Shown: positions 1 through 11,530 of the stretch, piece after piece
Position numbering within the stretch: position 1 is the first letter of the stretch
Layout: the number at the start of each line of letters is the position of its first letter
From: Arbacia lixula
Lineage: Eukaryota; Echinodermata; Echinoidea; Arbacioida; Arbaciidae
Direction of reading: 5' to 3'
Assembly: GCA_963669155.1 (NCBI GenBank)
Contig: OZ022579.1
Location: 20,686,571-20,750,570 of the forward strand
DNA length: 64,000 bases
The notes under the pieces: generated by a model
What the model was told of the DNA's origin: nothing
Databases searched by the model: none
Seen by the model: the letters and a program-made list of their open reading frames with translations, nothing else
Position numbers and translations under genes: made by a program

Positions 1-84
1 ATAAAATTAATGAGAAGCCAATTAATCTCAATGAAAAAAGAAGTGCGCGTACGCGTACGTTAGTGCATAAACGCATAAAGTGCA

Positions 85-600
85 AAATTAAAAAATGCTC
101 TAAATCAACTCAAAATTGTTTTGCATAGGCCTATGTTTCAGGCCATTTCTAGCATTTTTCAAATTTCCGTGCATACATGTGTGTGCGCACGTTTTTCCGT
201 TCGTTAAGCAATCACAACGTCGGAACACTGTTTTTTCACAGGATTCATGTTTCTGACACTACAAACAACACATCCTGTCAATGTGAGTCATTTCCATGCA
301 ATAATAAGGTCGTGCGAGTGCGTCAAAGTTCAAAGTCCCCGCATGCGTCAATACGTTTTTGTGTGCAAATTCTTTTTTTCTCGCCCCATTCTCTTACATG
401 ACTATTAAAATGTTACCATTGAGGAAAGTCTCTGAAATGTTAGTATAATAGGTGCCCTATGAGCTTTCTTGAGCGATGTCTCTCATTGCTTATGAATAGA
501 TGGTGTCACGATTGAAGGTCCATAGTTCACCGTGCATTTACCAGCCCATGCCTGTGCATGCATTTGCCAATGCAGACCACCTTACACTTGTCCACAAGTA
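85..600. repeat. Dispersed repeat modules also found near the right end of the window
   Basis: Two modules lie here. Positions about 85-400 resemble the reverse complement of about 62095-62375: shared words include the 'cctatgtttcaggccatttc' region and the 'gcaataataaggt' region. Positions about 415-600 resemble the reverse complement of 62640-62800 and of parts of 59440-59830, sharing 'agtctctgaaatgtta' and the 'gaccacctta' stretch. The order of the two modules differs between the window ends, so they are separate repeats and not one long inverted duplication. The short open frames here look spurious. Confidence 0.5.
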
Positions 601-776
601 TGTCTCGTTGAAATTAACTTAATTTCAGGGTGTAGGCCTACTATCCCTTGAAGAATGAAGTTAGATTTCGATGTAATGCTGTGTGAATAATTTAAACAAT
701 GCAATGTTAACACTACTGAAGCCTTCGCAACTTTATGATTTTTTAACTGGAGCCTCCGAAACACATGTAATGCTTT

Positions 777-978
777 TGTTGAATTTGAGGGTGTGAAGTG
801 TGGTGTGCCTGTTGCGTGTTGATGTTCATGTGGTATCGATGCGCGGTTGGTTGAACAACATGAATGGATGATTATGTAATGGAAAAGGACTAGGGGAAAA
901 AAAAATGGGTGGCAATATTGAGAGAGCTAGAGTAGTTAACGAACAAAGAAAGTGTGGCTGTAATATAGAGTCACTACA
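777..978 (-). repeat. LTR (3' LTR in element orientation) of the miniature element
   Basis: About 202 bp with TG...CA ends. It pairs with 1119-1325. The polypurine stretch lies directly next to its inner edge, on the + strand as TTACTCCCCTGCC from 979. Confidence 0.75.
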
Positions 979-1118
979 TTACTCCCCTGCCAGAATCGAA
1001 GTTGTGGATGACATCCACAAATGAGAGGCGATATAGGATAAACATGTTTAAAAATATCAAATCAGGGAACAATAAAATCGTACACCCAAGCTTCCAAGTA
1101 TCACGTCGGGGTCACCAA

Positions 1119-1325
1119 TGTAGAATTTAAGAGTGTGAAGTGTGGTGTGCGTGTTGCGTGTTGATGTTCACGTGGTATCATGCGCGGTTGTTTGAACAAC
1201 ATGAATGGATGATTATGTAATGGAAAAGGACTAGGGGAAAAATACATGGGTGGCAATACTGAGACTGAGAGAGCTAGAGTAGTTAATGAACAAAGAAAGT
1301 GTGGCTGTAATATAGAGTCACTACA
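1119..1325 (-). repeat. LTR (5' LTR in element orientation) of the miniature element
   Basis: About 207 bp with TG...CA ends. The putative primer-binding site ends at 1117, one base outside it. Relative to the other copy it carries a 6-bp insertion (gactga) near 1263. Confidence 0.75.
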
Positions 1326-2471
1326 CTTTTAACATTTTTATTTTAAATGAGATTTCTTTGGAGTTTATTACCCTAACAGATGGGCATTTGAATAGCAACT
1401 TTCACACTGTTTTATTACCTTTTGACAATCTAAAAAAATTTTAAGTAACAAAAAAAATATTTCTAAGACAATAGTTTTGATCGATTGAAAAAGATTTTCA
1501 GCCTTCAACTACAAAAATACAACAACTGAAAAATAGCATCTGAAATACACTATCATGGCATGTCTTAAACAGTCAAATCACAATTTTGTTATTTCATAAA
1601 CTCATGCCATCTGTTTTTTGCCTTGTTTTTGTTTTTGTTTTTGTTTTGTTTGTTTGTTTGTTTTTTTTTTGGGGGGGGGCGTTCAGATTACAAACATAAA
1701 GAGAGATTCAGCACCCTATTCAAAATATAATAAACACTATCTTTTCATCTTTTAGACACTGCTGTTAAAGGTTTTTAATGGTTGAAGTAGAAATGTCAAT
1801 GGTAAAATATTTTGAAATGTTGACCCTCTAAGAACTAGGCTTACTAAAGGAAGAAGATCCACTGCTTACCTGCTTCATGAAGATTTCTGGCCGAATCACT
1901 CGAATGCATGTTTTACTTTTAATAGAGAGGTCTAGATCTCTAATAAGTCCCTACAAAATCAAGAAATCACGGTACATCAGTTTCAACAAAGCAATATAAA
2001 AGGGTTCAAAATAGAAGATGTCGAACAAGCGCACAACAAGTTTGGGTGCTAAATTTTAAGTTATTTTCCATTAGTTATCACACTCCGTGCAACCATGGTA
2101 CTATTCTATACTATATGTGACGTCTCGGCTGCGCTGCTCGCAGCTGTGCCGTGCACTCTGGCTGGCCGGCCGGAGAAGCAGTGCTCACGAGCGGGAAAGC
2201 GGAGCTAGCGAGATACATGTAGAGGTCCGCAGGCCGAAATGGAGTGAAAGTTTATTCCGAATCCGGCATCACACAGCAACCGTGACAAATAAAAAGCCCG
2301 AGAATTATTCGAACACAATTTAATCGGAGAGGGGCAAGAAAATGTGGCCCGAGGTCGACAACATGAGGAGCCGAGTCACTAAATACATGATTGGATGGAT
2401 TGGGTTCCTAGTTGCTTCGAAGATCGGAGAACGAATACGGGAGTACGAATTGGGGTAGGTGGATAATGGAG
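1326..2471. other. No gene seen; AT-rich sequence with a G+C-rich patch
   Basis: AT-rich sequence with a T/GTTT-rich tract near 1620-1680 and a G+C-rich patch at about 2120-2260. No open frame here looks like a protein and I recognise no RNA gene. Confidence 0.4.
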
Positions 2472-2491
2472 AGGGGGGGGGGGGGGGGGGT

Positions 2492-2720
2492 GTTGCACCA
2501 CAAATTGTCGTCCCTGCACAAATTGTCGTCGACGACAATTTGTGCAAAATTTGAGAAAACCTGACACCACAAATTGTCGTCCCCTGCACAAATTGTCGCC
2601 GGCGTCAATTTGTGCTGCAAATGATGTTCCCATTTTTCACCCTCACGGACGACAATTTGTGCAGGCAAACTGATAGCTAGTTGCACAAATTGTCACCCCT
2701 TGCACAAATTGTCACCAGTC
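2492..2720 (+). repeat. Left TIR / subterminal array of ACAAATTGT motifs
   Basis: Dense inverted and direct copies of a CACAAATTGTCG-type motif, for example palindromic pairs around the GTCGTCGACGAC centre near 2525-2540. It is nearly identical in layout to 18850-19075. Such clustered motifs could be protein-binding sites for a transposase, which is inference. Confidence 0.75.
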
Positions 2721-2770
2721 CCTGTCTTCAAAATATTGCCATGTGTGGTTGTGCCTGTGATGTGTATGTA

Positions 2771-2772
<2 letters not shown>

Positions 2773-2813
<41 letters not shown>

Positions 2814-2902
2814 TGTGTGTATGCGTGTGTGTGTGAGTGTGTGTATGTGTGTATGTGTGTGTGTATGTGTGTGGGTGTGTGTGTGGGTGGGTGCATGTGT
2901 GT

Positions 2903-2938
<36 letters not shown>
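2773..2938. repeat. (TG)n microsatellite
   Basis: Almost pure TG with occasional TATG or GGTG variants. The same tract in the short copy is at 19130-19314. All open frames across it (Cys/Val or His/Thr repeats) are artefacts. Confidence 0.9.
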
Positions 2939-2939
<1 letters not shown>

Positions 2940-3560
2940 GCTGGCGGATGGTCAAGGTTGTTTGCGTGTGCGTGTGTAAGCGATGAGTGTGTTGAGGTGG
3001 GTGTGTGAAATATATGTGTGCGTAACTGTGTAAGTACAGAATATTATGTGTGGGTGCATGGTGATGGTGGTGGTTGTGTGATTGTGTGTGTGTGGGGGGG
3101 GGGGGGCGAGCGCGCGTGTATGTGTACATTGTGTAGATGTGAAGTCGTGTATTTGTGTTGAGGAATTAGCCAATGGGTTTTGCATTGCCCTCTGTTTCAT
3201 TGTTCTATAAATATAATAAAAATTACACAGTGACGATGGTCATCGGGGTTACTGTATTGGTGTGATTACAAAAAAGAAATGTCATGATGGTGAATGGAAT
3301 TATAAACAAATACCAAAATACGATCACCCTTATGATCGTGCCAATAAGGCAAAATGAAAATAATTGACAATGCTCTAGATAAAGACAGCGAGTCAGTTAA
3401 AGTCAAATTTCATTATCTCCTAGGAATAATACGAAAGCAGGGGAAACAGTTTATGAATTGTTTGTTCTGGTATTGCCCCACTTGTATGTGTTAGAACTAA
3501 AAACTTGACTGTGTTAACTGTCTTTATTCTCTTAGAGCAGTATTTGTGTTAACTGCACTT
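2939..3560 (+). repeat. Non-coding interior of the TIR element, left part
   Basis: Matches 19315-19985 closely, including a G-run after a TG tract (about 3092), the 'gtcatgatggtgaatggaatt' region and the hairpin-prone 'cacccttatgatcgtgcc' word. No protein is encoded. Confidence 0.7.
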
Positions 3561-3564
3561 ACAC

Positions 3565-3565
<1 letters not shown>

Positions 3566-3595
<30 letters not shown>

Positions 3596-3640
3596 ACACA
3601 CACATACACAAAAACACACACGCACACCACCATACAGACA
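3566..3640. repeat. (CA)n microsatellite at the point where long and short copies diverge
   Basis: In the short copy a CA tract (about 19992-20020) joins directly to the right arm. In the long copy the right arm follows another CA tract 8 kb downstream (11531-11688). The difference therefore falls exactly on CA repeats. Confidence 0.75.
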
Positions 3641-3648
3641 CACATCCA

Positions 3649-3840
3649 ATGGAGAAACTGTTTAAGATGCGAGACTCTTGCCAGTTGAGGAAACTTGTAA
3701 AATTTATTAACATAATCATGAATCATTTTAGTCATGAACCAAAAAGAAGTGATTTTGTTGATGTTACTGTTCAGCGTCACGAACATGTAGTTACACGTAG
3801 TGGTAGAATTATAAGAAATCCTGTGCGCTTGGTGTTGTAA
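3649..3840 (+). pseudogene. Possible C-terminal remnant of a retroelement polyprotein
   Basis: A 63-codon open frame ends with TRSGRIIRNPVRL followed by a stop. Tails of this type (R-S-G-R then basic and proline residues) are common at the C-terminus of Ty3-like Pol proteins. There is no recognisable catalytic motif in what remains. It is followed by an AT-rich 3' region and the tail at 3930-3996. Both the start (no upstream homologous region) and the element class are uncertain, because the tail looks more like that of a non-LTR element. Confidence 0.35.
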
Positions 3841-3929
3841 ATGCTGAAGAAGTTATGTACTCTATTTACTTTATGTATTTGTGTGTATTCATGCATTGTA
3901 TATCATTGTAAATATGTTGAACTCTCATA

Positions 3930-3996
3930 CCCCGAGAGGGGGTCGATAAAGTTAATAAAATCTTATCTTATCTTATCTATCTTATCTTATCTATAC
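3930..3996 (+). repeat. Retroelement-like 3' end with (TTATC)n tail
   Basis: CCCCGAGAGGGGGTCGATAAAG is a short GC stem followed by AATAAAATC and repeats of TTATC. This resembles 3' ends of CR1/L2-type non-LTR elements, which finish in short tandem repeats after an AATAAA-like word. Confidence 0.45.
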
Positions 3997-4013
3997 ACTT
4001 ACCAACCCACATT

Positions 4014-7000
4014 AGTGCAGTGGATAAGGTGAATAATTGTGCATTTTTGTGTACAAGCACCAAATTTGGCACACATGTTCAAAATCATATTTCGGACAAT
4101 ATTAGATATAGAGGTATCTCAAAATGTTTTCAGGGGCACCTGGGTGCAGCCCCCAAATTGTCCCAGGGGCACTTATACTGTATGTTACTAACTTCTTTTC
4201 GAAAACGCACGGCCGGACTTGAAAAAAAAACTTGATTGGAATCATCCTTAGGCAATAGGTACCTTTCCTTTTTCAAATGTGTGGTCGTAAATGGCAAGAA
4301 GGCCGGGGGATAGCCCCCAAACGCCCCTCCGGGGGCATTTTTCTCTTATTTTGGGACATTTTCTCAAGAATAAATAACTGGATTTTAACCAAACTAGATA
4401 GGAATCATTCTGTGGTAATAGGGAACATTAGATGTTAAATTTGGGGTACACAAGTGGCAAGGGGCTGGGGAATGGGGGGGGGGTATCCCCAAAAACGCCC
4501 CAGGGGGAAGTTTTCTTTTATTTTTCTAATACTTTTTCTCAAGAATAAATAACTGGAACCATCCTTAGGTATTAGGGATCTTAAGTTGTTAGAATGGGGG
4601 ACACAAATGGCAAGGAACTGGGAGGGGGTAGCCCCCCCCCCCCCCCAAAAAAAAAAAAAAAAAAAAAAAAAGAATGCCTCCAGTTCCTCTTATTTTTTAC
4701 TTTTTCAGAAGAATACATAATAAACAAATAATGATAGGTACCTAAGTTAATAAGATGATGCTATGGAAGTGGCGAGGGGGGGGGGGCAAATGCCCCCAGG
4801 GGGCAAAGTCCACTGGTTTTGTTACTTTTTCGCAGGTACATGACTGTCTTTTAACCAAGTTGAAAGAAGTCACCTTGGAAAAGAGGACCTAATTAGGTTG
4901 TAAAAATGGGATACATATCTAAAAATGAATGTTAAATTTCATCAAAACTCGACAGATTATTCTGAGGCAATGGGAAAAATTGTTACAAATGGGGATCCCA
5001 TCTGCCATGAACTAGCCATTCTCTCCCTTTTCCCTCGCCCACCACCTCAGAAATGCGCCTTGCGGTCCAAACTGTTAAGAAAAAAGGAGTGTTCTCTTAA
5101 ATTTATCCAAACTGTGCAGTAACCAAGGATAATCTAACATACACATGTAGTCACGTACTCATCTGACGAGGGGACAAGGAGGACCCCCCCCCCCCCCCCC
5201 ACCCTCGAAATTAATATAGCGCCTTACATGTCAATTACTATCTTGTTTTCATGGGGGACTTCGTTCCCTCCCTCAGTGCATGTCTTAACTTTTTTCTTTC
5301 GTCCTGCTAACTTTTTTCGACAAGCACCAAATTTTGAACATATGTTTAAAATACTATCTGGAATGATATGAGATATCGTTTTGAGGCATTTAAAAATTTT
5401 ATCAATTTCGCCATTCTTCAGTATCATGACATAATAATACTTATAAATGTTTTAAGACTCTTTTTATAACAATATATAAGATAGCAGTGAAAGAACAATC
5501 GGTAATGCTCAGAATATGAAAGAACAGTGATGCAATTACTATTTCCATAGAAAATAAGTACAATGGAAAATACAAACAAATGAAATGTAGTCAATCAGTT
5601 TTCAAGATGGCCACCACAATTTGAATAAACAAAACACAAATTGTCACATCACTCAATGGTGCATGATAGTTGATTGTGAAAAGGCTAGATAAAATAGAAA
5701 TCCGTAAAAAAAAAAATCAGTGTCAACGGGAAGATAAAATTGATGCGCTAATTACTTAACTAAGAAACATAATGTTTGCTACATTAAGTGATGTAAATAA
5801 ATGCTCTTTATTTATCTATTTTTTGGATAGATTCATGGTGACATTCTTTTCACACAATGCAATGCCATGTTCCTCTTCAGGAGCTGCTCATTCCATCATC
5901 TGTATAAACTCTTGGTCCATCGCCTTTCCATGGACCGTCCCACGTGATAGGGTCCATGGTATGGCGGTGGACCAAGAGTTCTGACAGAAATTTCCAGCCA
6001 TTATGGATATAGCCACCAGTTCTGAGGCCTCAAAAACTACAAAGCTAAAAACATTGTTTGGTAGCTAATTTAGACGCCCACTTGAAAAATGGCGTCTCAA
6101 GGACATATGTTTAAGCGCCTCTATATCTAATTTTGTTTAGTTTATAATCATGAACCTATGTACCAAATTTCGAATACATTCGAGAAAACATTCCTTTTTT
6201 CTTGAAATAATGGACCGCAAGGCGCATTTCTGAGGTGGTGGGGAAGGGGCTGTGCTGTAGCTGGTTAATGTCAGATGGGGGTCCAATTGTCTGAGAATAA
6301 TCTGTGGAGCTTTGATGAAATCCAACATTCATTTTTTAGATATATATCCCATTTTTACAACCTTAAGTCCACTTTTTGGAGGTGACTTCTTTCAAGCGTG
6401 ATTAAAATCCAGTCATTTACCTTTGAGTAAAAAGGAAAACATAAGTGGAATTTACCCCCTTGGGGAACTTTTGGGGCTAACCCCCCCCCCTCCCCCCCTC
6501 CCCCCCCCCCGTCCCTTGCCACTTGCATACCACCATTTTAAGAACTTAAGGTCCCTTATACCAAGGGATGGTTCCTATCAAGTTTGGTTAAAAAGTAATT
6601 CATTCTTCTGAAAAAGAAGAAAAATAAGAAGAAGTTGCCCCATGGGGGCATTTTTTTTTCTCTCTCTCTCTCCTTTTTTTTTTTTTTTTTGGGGGGGGGG
6701 GGCTACCCCCTCCCGGCACCTTGCGATTTGTGTCCCCCCCCCCCCCCATTCTAACAACTTAAGGTCCCTAATACCTAAGGATGATTCTAGTTATTTATTC
6801 TTGAGAAAAAGTATTTAAAAAATTTAAAGAAAGTTTCCCCCGCCGCGTTTGGGGGGCTACCCCCCCCCCTTCACCAGCCACTTCCTACTTGTTGTATCCC
6901 AAGTTTAACAATTAAAGTTTGCTATTACCTAAGGGTGATTCCTATCAATTTTGGTTAAAATCAAGTTATTTTTTCTTGAGAAAATGTCCTAAAACAAGAG

Positions 7001-7310
7001 AAAAATGCCCCGGGGGCGTTTGGGGGCTATCCACCGGCCCCCTTGCCACTTATGACCACACATTTTAACAAGGTAAGGTCCCTATTATCCAAGGATGATT
7101 CATATCAATTTTTTTTTTCAAGTCGGGGCGTGCGTTTTCAAAAAGAAGTAAACATAACATATTAGGGCCCCTAGGGCACTTTGGGGGCTGCTCCCAGGCG
7201 CCCCTAAAAATGCCTCTATATCTAATATTGTTCCAAATATGATTTGAACATGTGTGCCAAATTTGGTGCTGGTAGACAAGAGTGCACAATTCACCTCATA
7301 TTTGCTGCTT
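4014..7310. mobile_element. 3.3-kb foldback element with long inverted arms
   Basis: The left arm (about 4014-5120) and right arm (about 6170-7310) are inverted repeats. Examples are 'caccaaatttggcacacatg' at about 4057 against its complement at about 7250, the 'gggggcattt' and G/C-run modules, and 'cctcagaaatgcgccttgcgg' at about 5045 against 6210-6232. Each arm is built of diverged sub-modules of about 150-250 bp (a Leu-rich AT segment, 'caagaataaataactgg', then a G or C run). The centre (about 5430-6080) is non-repetitive AT-rich DNA with its own hairpin. No transposase frame is seen. It lies within the 9.5-kb element. Confidence 0.68.
5907..5980. repeat. Hairpin in the loop of the foldback element
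   Basis: AACTCTTGGTCCA at 5908 pairs with TGGACCAAGAGTT at 5968-5980. The pairing continues inward through 'ccatgga/tccatgg' with small mismatches. Confidence 0.7.
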
Positions 7311-7405
7311 AACAATTCTAGTCGACTAAATGGGGACTATTTCGGGCACAATACACACAAACCTTGATTTAATCCGTTGACCTGGTACCGCTACCCCATA
7401 AACCC

Positions 7406-7410
7406 CCCCC

Positions 7411-7443
<33 letters not shown>

Positions 7444-7712
7444 TCACACACACACACTCACACACACACGCACACATGCACACACACACTCACACACACG
7501 CACACACACAATCACACACACATGCACACACACACACTCACACACACACACACACACCTCATACACACACTCACACACACACGCACATACCACACACGCA
7601 CACACACGCTCACACACACACACACGCACACACACACATGCACACACACACTCACACTCACACACACACACCTCACACACACACGCACATACCACACACG
7701 CACACACACGCT
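7406..7712. repeat. (CA)n microsatellite, 3' flank of the LINE
   Basis: CA repeats with variants (CACGCACATACC, CTCACA) in a higher-order pattern. The same variant word order occurs at 11531-11575 on the other side of the LINE, which suggests one array split by the insertion. Confidence 0.85.
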
Positions 7713-7715
7713 CAC

Positions 7716-10700
7716 TTTTTTTTTTTCATAATGTTTTTATTGGGGATTTCATTCAAAATAAGCATCAATACATCCGTATATAAATCAATATAAGCAAAAT
7801 AATATAATACAAGTCTTCATTTTGTTTCTACAGCATAATTTTCTTTGATAAAACATCAGTTAATGAGCAAAACAAGGAAGAATGAAACCCCCTTATATAC
7901 ACATATATATGAAAAAAAAAAGAAAGAAGAAGACATGTATGCACACATAAACCTTTATCACCCCGACCCGACCCCCCCCCCCACAAAAAAAAAATACATC
8001 TGCACACACATCCATCGACCACACGACACACACCCACACCCGACTGCTTTCAGTCTTGATGAATTGAATCTGAAGATAAATGTCTTGACACTGGTTGTAA
8101 TTTGATACTTTCCCATTTTTGTAGATGTTTACATAGTTTGTTTCTTTTTATAGCCAACTCTTTTTCCTCATCCTTATATTCCAATATTATTTTAAACAAT
8201 CTATCTAACTTAGGAACTGCACCCTCTGACCTTGACCGATATATATAATATACTTAATTGTAAAAATGAATGTATTGCAGCACTTAATCCTAAATGAGTT
8301 GCCCAGTATTCCAACATGAACATTTTCCCACTTTACGTTTTGTAGTTCTACAAGCCCAAATCTTTCAATCACTCTCTGCCATAGGGGCTTGACATATACA
8401 CAGTCCCAAAATAAATGCAAATATGACTCCGTCATTTGTTTACAGAAAGAACACTGGTCGTCTTCAACAAAACCAAATCTTAATAGATGTTCTTTTGTAT
8501 AAATTGCTCCGTGGAGTAATTTGTACTGAAATTCCTTAATCTTTAACAAAAGCGTTGTGATTCTGGGTTTTATAAATATATCTTTAGTTTCCTTTTTTGA
8601 GAATTCAAAATCATTTTGACCATCCCGAATTTTTAAAGTGTATAAACGTTGCAAATCTGTTATAAAATGATCGTAGACCTTTCTTGATGTTAGGTCTCTC
8701 AAAAGGATCGCATTTTCTGATATCTTTAAAGTAATATTAAAATCTCGTACATCTACTGAGTAGTATTTGTCTGGCCCCCCATCAAATTTCCCGCTCTTTA
8801 AAATAACATTGCACATTTCCCAAATCTTAGCTATGTTATCACTACATAGACCTAAATTCTGAAAGTATGCCAGTGGTCTGATTTGATTCTTATTGAGAAT
8901 GTGATCAACTAAATAAATATTTTTCTTAAACAATTCTTCATGAAAAATCATTTTGTTTTTATGAAGGTAGTTTTTATTATTAAAAATTATCGGATTAGTT
9001 TTCCCTTCTTGAAAATTCCTACAGCTCTCCATATCCTGCCATGCTTTTAACATTTCTAAATAAAATATTGGTGCTTTGACTGTAAGTAGTTTCATATCAT
9101 AATTGCAAAGGGAAACAAATCTTCCCCCAACCGTCCTAAAGATATGGTCAAAATACAATTTCCATCCCATATTCCTTTCTCCATACAGAAGTCTCTTCAG
9201 CCACATAAGCCTTTGGGTTTTCACAAATAAATCAAAATCAATCATTCTTAAACCTCCATCACCATAATCTTGGTAACAGATCGCTCTTTTGATACGATCT
9301 TTCCCATTCCATATAAATTCAAAACATAACTTTTTGATTTCAGCTACCACCCATTTGGGCACAACTAAAGCCGAAGAGACGTAATTCAGTTTGGAGAGAG
9401 CAAAAGTTTTAAGTAAATGGATTTTCCCCATAATGGTCAGATCCCTTTGCTTCCACCAACCCAGAAGCCTTTTTATTTTACTAAGTATCTCTTTATAATT
9501 AAGTTCCTCCCTAATGTTAATATCCAATGAAAAATAAACTCCTAAAATTTTCACTTCTGTCACTCTATTGCCCATGGGAAGTGATTGCGAACCCTCAATG
9601 CTTTCCCCTAACCTCATGACATTTGTTTTTTCAATATTAACTTTTAGCCCACTTGATTTAAAAAAAGCCTGAAAAATATCCTTTAATCTCAAAATTGAAC
9701 TTATATTTTTAACAAATAAAGTCATGTCATCAGCGTACAAGACTTGTCGAATTTCAAAATCACCAAACTCTATACCTTTGATTACGTTATCGTTTCTTAT
9801 TGTATGTGCTAATATCTCAATTACTAGGAGGAACAAATAAGGAGAAAGTGGGTCACCTTGCCTTACCCCTCGCTTAATATCAAAATACCCTGTCGAGACA
9901 CCTCCATTCATCACACAACTACTTATTCCATTGTACATTGTTTTAATCCATGAACAAAAAGACGGACCAAAGCCAAATGATTCTAGAGCTTTGAAAAGGA
10001 AATTGTGAGAAATAGAGTCAATCGCCTTTTCAAAATCAACTGCTATTAAGAAAAAATCCTCCTCATTACTATTAATACTATGAAAAATCATATCGTCTAT
10101 CAGACGTATTGCTTCTCCAATATATGTATTTTTCATATAACCCACTTGATCTAAATGAATAATTTCATCTAAAACATCTATTATTCGGGTTGCCATAACC
10201 TTTGCGAGTATCTTATAGTCTGCATTTAATAATGTGATCGGTCTATAATTTTTTTTATATATAATGGATTTTTGCCTTCTTTTTCTACCAAAGTGATTAC
10301 ACCTTGTTTCTGAGATGTCGACAGCCTTCCCGTATCAACAGCTTCATTAAAAACTTCAACCAACAGCTTTCCTATCAGTGGCCAAAACGTTAGATAAAAT
10401 TCGACTGTGAATCCATCATTGCCAGGAGATTTATTAATTTTCATACTCTTTAACGCTTTATAACATTCATCTATAGTGACTTTCCCCTCACAAGAACTTT
10501 TGCTTACATTGTCTAATTTGGGGGTGTTCTTACACATATTGTCAATGAATACATCTCTTGTCAATGATTTTTCAGAGTACAAATTGTCATAAAAAGAACG
10601 AATTATTTGCATTATACCGTTTTTCTCTTTTGTTATTTCCCCATTCTCATTGTACAGTTCCCTAATAATTGTTTTCTTTTTATTCCACTGAAGTAACTGC

Positions 10701-11530
10701 TCAAAATATTCTTTATTCTGTTCACCTTCTTCACACCAAGCTGCTCTTGACCTAACTTTAAGTCCCTCTACACTGTTATTATACAATTTCTTTAGCTGAC
10801 TCTTTTTATTGTCAATATCATTAATAATTGTAGAACTTTCAGAAGAGGTCACCAAATCTTTCTCCAGGGTTTTTATATCATTCTCAAGTTGTTTTATAAA
10901 AGTTCTTTTTTCTTTCGATTTTTTCCTTGAAAACTTCATTGCAAAACTTCTCATTTTCATTTTTAGAAAATCCCAAAAAGACGATTTAGATTCGAATTCC
11001 TTTAACCACTTACTTTCTACAGTTCGTATTTCCTCTGACATTCCTTGAACAAAATCTCTATCCAAGCATAAACTGCTATTGAATTTCCAATACGACTTTC
11101 CGTATCTTCCATAACTTTTAGTAGATTTTAATTCAAAATATATGCTGGAATGATCAGGAGCTATTGATGTTATTATATCACAATTGCCAACTATAGTTTC
11201 TAAATCTTTTGCGATAAACCAATAGTCTAAACGACTTTGAACCAATGGATTATTTTGTCTAAAAGTAAATTTCCTCGTCCGTGGGTTCCGTTCCCTCCAT
11301 ATATCAATTAAGCCTTGTTTCTTCAAAAACATCTCCAAATGATCTACAAAGGTAGTTCTCACATTAAGCGTTCTTCCAAAATAATCCAAGTCTTTATTCA
11401 ATATTACATTAAAGTCTCCCCCCCCCCCCCCAAAATGAGTGAATAATTGCAAGATAACAACTCAGAAATATCTTTATCTAAATTTTGTAGAAAGTCTACT
11501 TGTTTTACTTTTTCCCTTGTTGGAAAATAG
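7716..11530 (-). mobile_element. 5'-truncated APE-type LINE (L1/Tx1-like) in a (CA)n array
   Basis: Minus-strand non-LTR retrotransposon. The 11-T run at 7716-7726 is the poly(A) 3' end, and the coding sequence ends at 8050. The 5' end stops abruptly at about 11530 inside the endonuclease region, where CA repeats begin. Reverse transcriptase motifs (RGVRQGDPLSPYLF, YADDMTLF), a C-terminal CxxC...HxxxxxC element and an endonuclease GGDFN motif are visible. The RGVRQGDPLSPYLF/YADD type points to the L1/Tx1 side of LINEs and away from CR1 or L2. It is inactive because of truncation and three frameshifts. Confidence 0.85.
8050..11530 (-). pseudogene. LINE ORF2: endonuclease and reverse transcriptase, frameshifted
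   Basis: A working ORF2 would nick target DNA and reverse-transcribe the element RNA in place. Here the frame is broken in three places. From the 5' side: 11530 to about 11425 carries FPTREKVKQVDFLQNL up to GGG, and the frame shifts in a C/G run (about 11421-11430). About 11430-10250 carries GGDFNVILN, SRLDYWF and PDHSSIYF, the last two being late endonuclease motifs, then a lysine-rich linker and the start of the RT (NKSPGNDG). A shift follows at an 8-A run near 10249-10256. From 10250 to about 8240 come motif A (VDFEKAIDS), motif B (RQGDPLSPYLF), motif C (YADD), thumb and CSFCKQ...HLFWDC. A third shift near 8240 leads to a KLDRLFKIILEYKDEEKEL... tail ending in TGA at 8050-8052. The catalytic Asp pair is intact. 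Divergence looks modest. Confidence 0.85.

Larger units (their letters stand above)
777..1325 (-). mobile_element. Miniature LTR retrotransposon (TRIM-like), non-coding
   Basis: Two direct repeats (777-978 and 1119-1325) flank a 140-bp non-coding interior. Each repeat starts TG and ends CA. The element reads on the minus strand: next to the LTR at 1119 lies TGGTGACCCCGACGTGAT, which fits a tRNA primer-binding site beginning TGG one base inside the LTR. At the other side GGCAGGGGAGTAA (minus strand, just above 978) is a good polypurine tract. The flanks share the 4-bp word CTTT (773-776 and 1326-1329), a fitting target duplication. The two LTRs differ by roughly nine substitutions and a few small indels, so the insertion is not brand new. 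No protein is encoded, so it would depend on a partner element for movement. This layout matches TRIM elements. Confidence 0.82.

Noticed and set aside
2693-3129. Open frames of His/Thr or Cys/Val repeats (also at 7377-7793, 11439-11706, 19039-19621)
   Set aside because: They are translations of (CA)n or (TG)n microsatellites in all frames.
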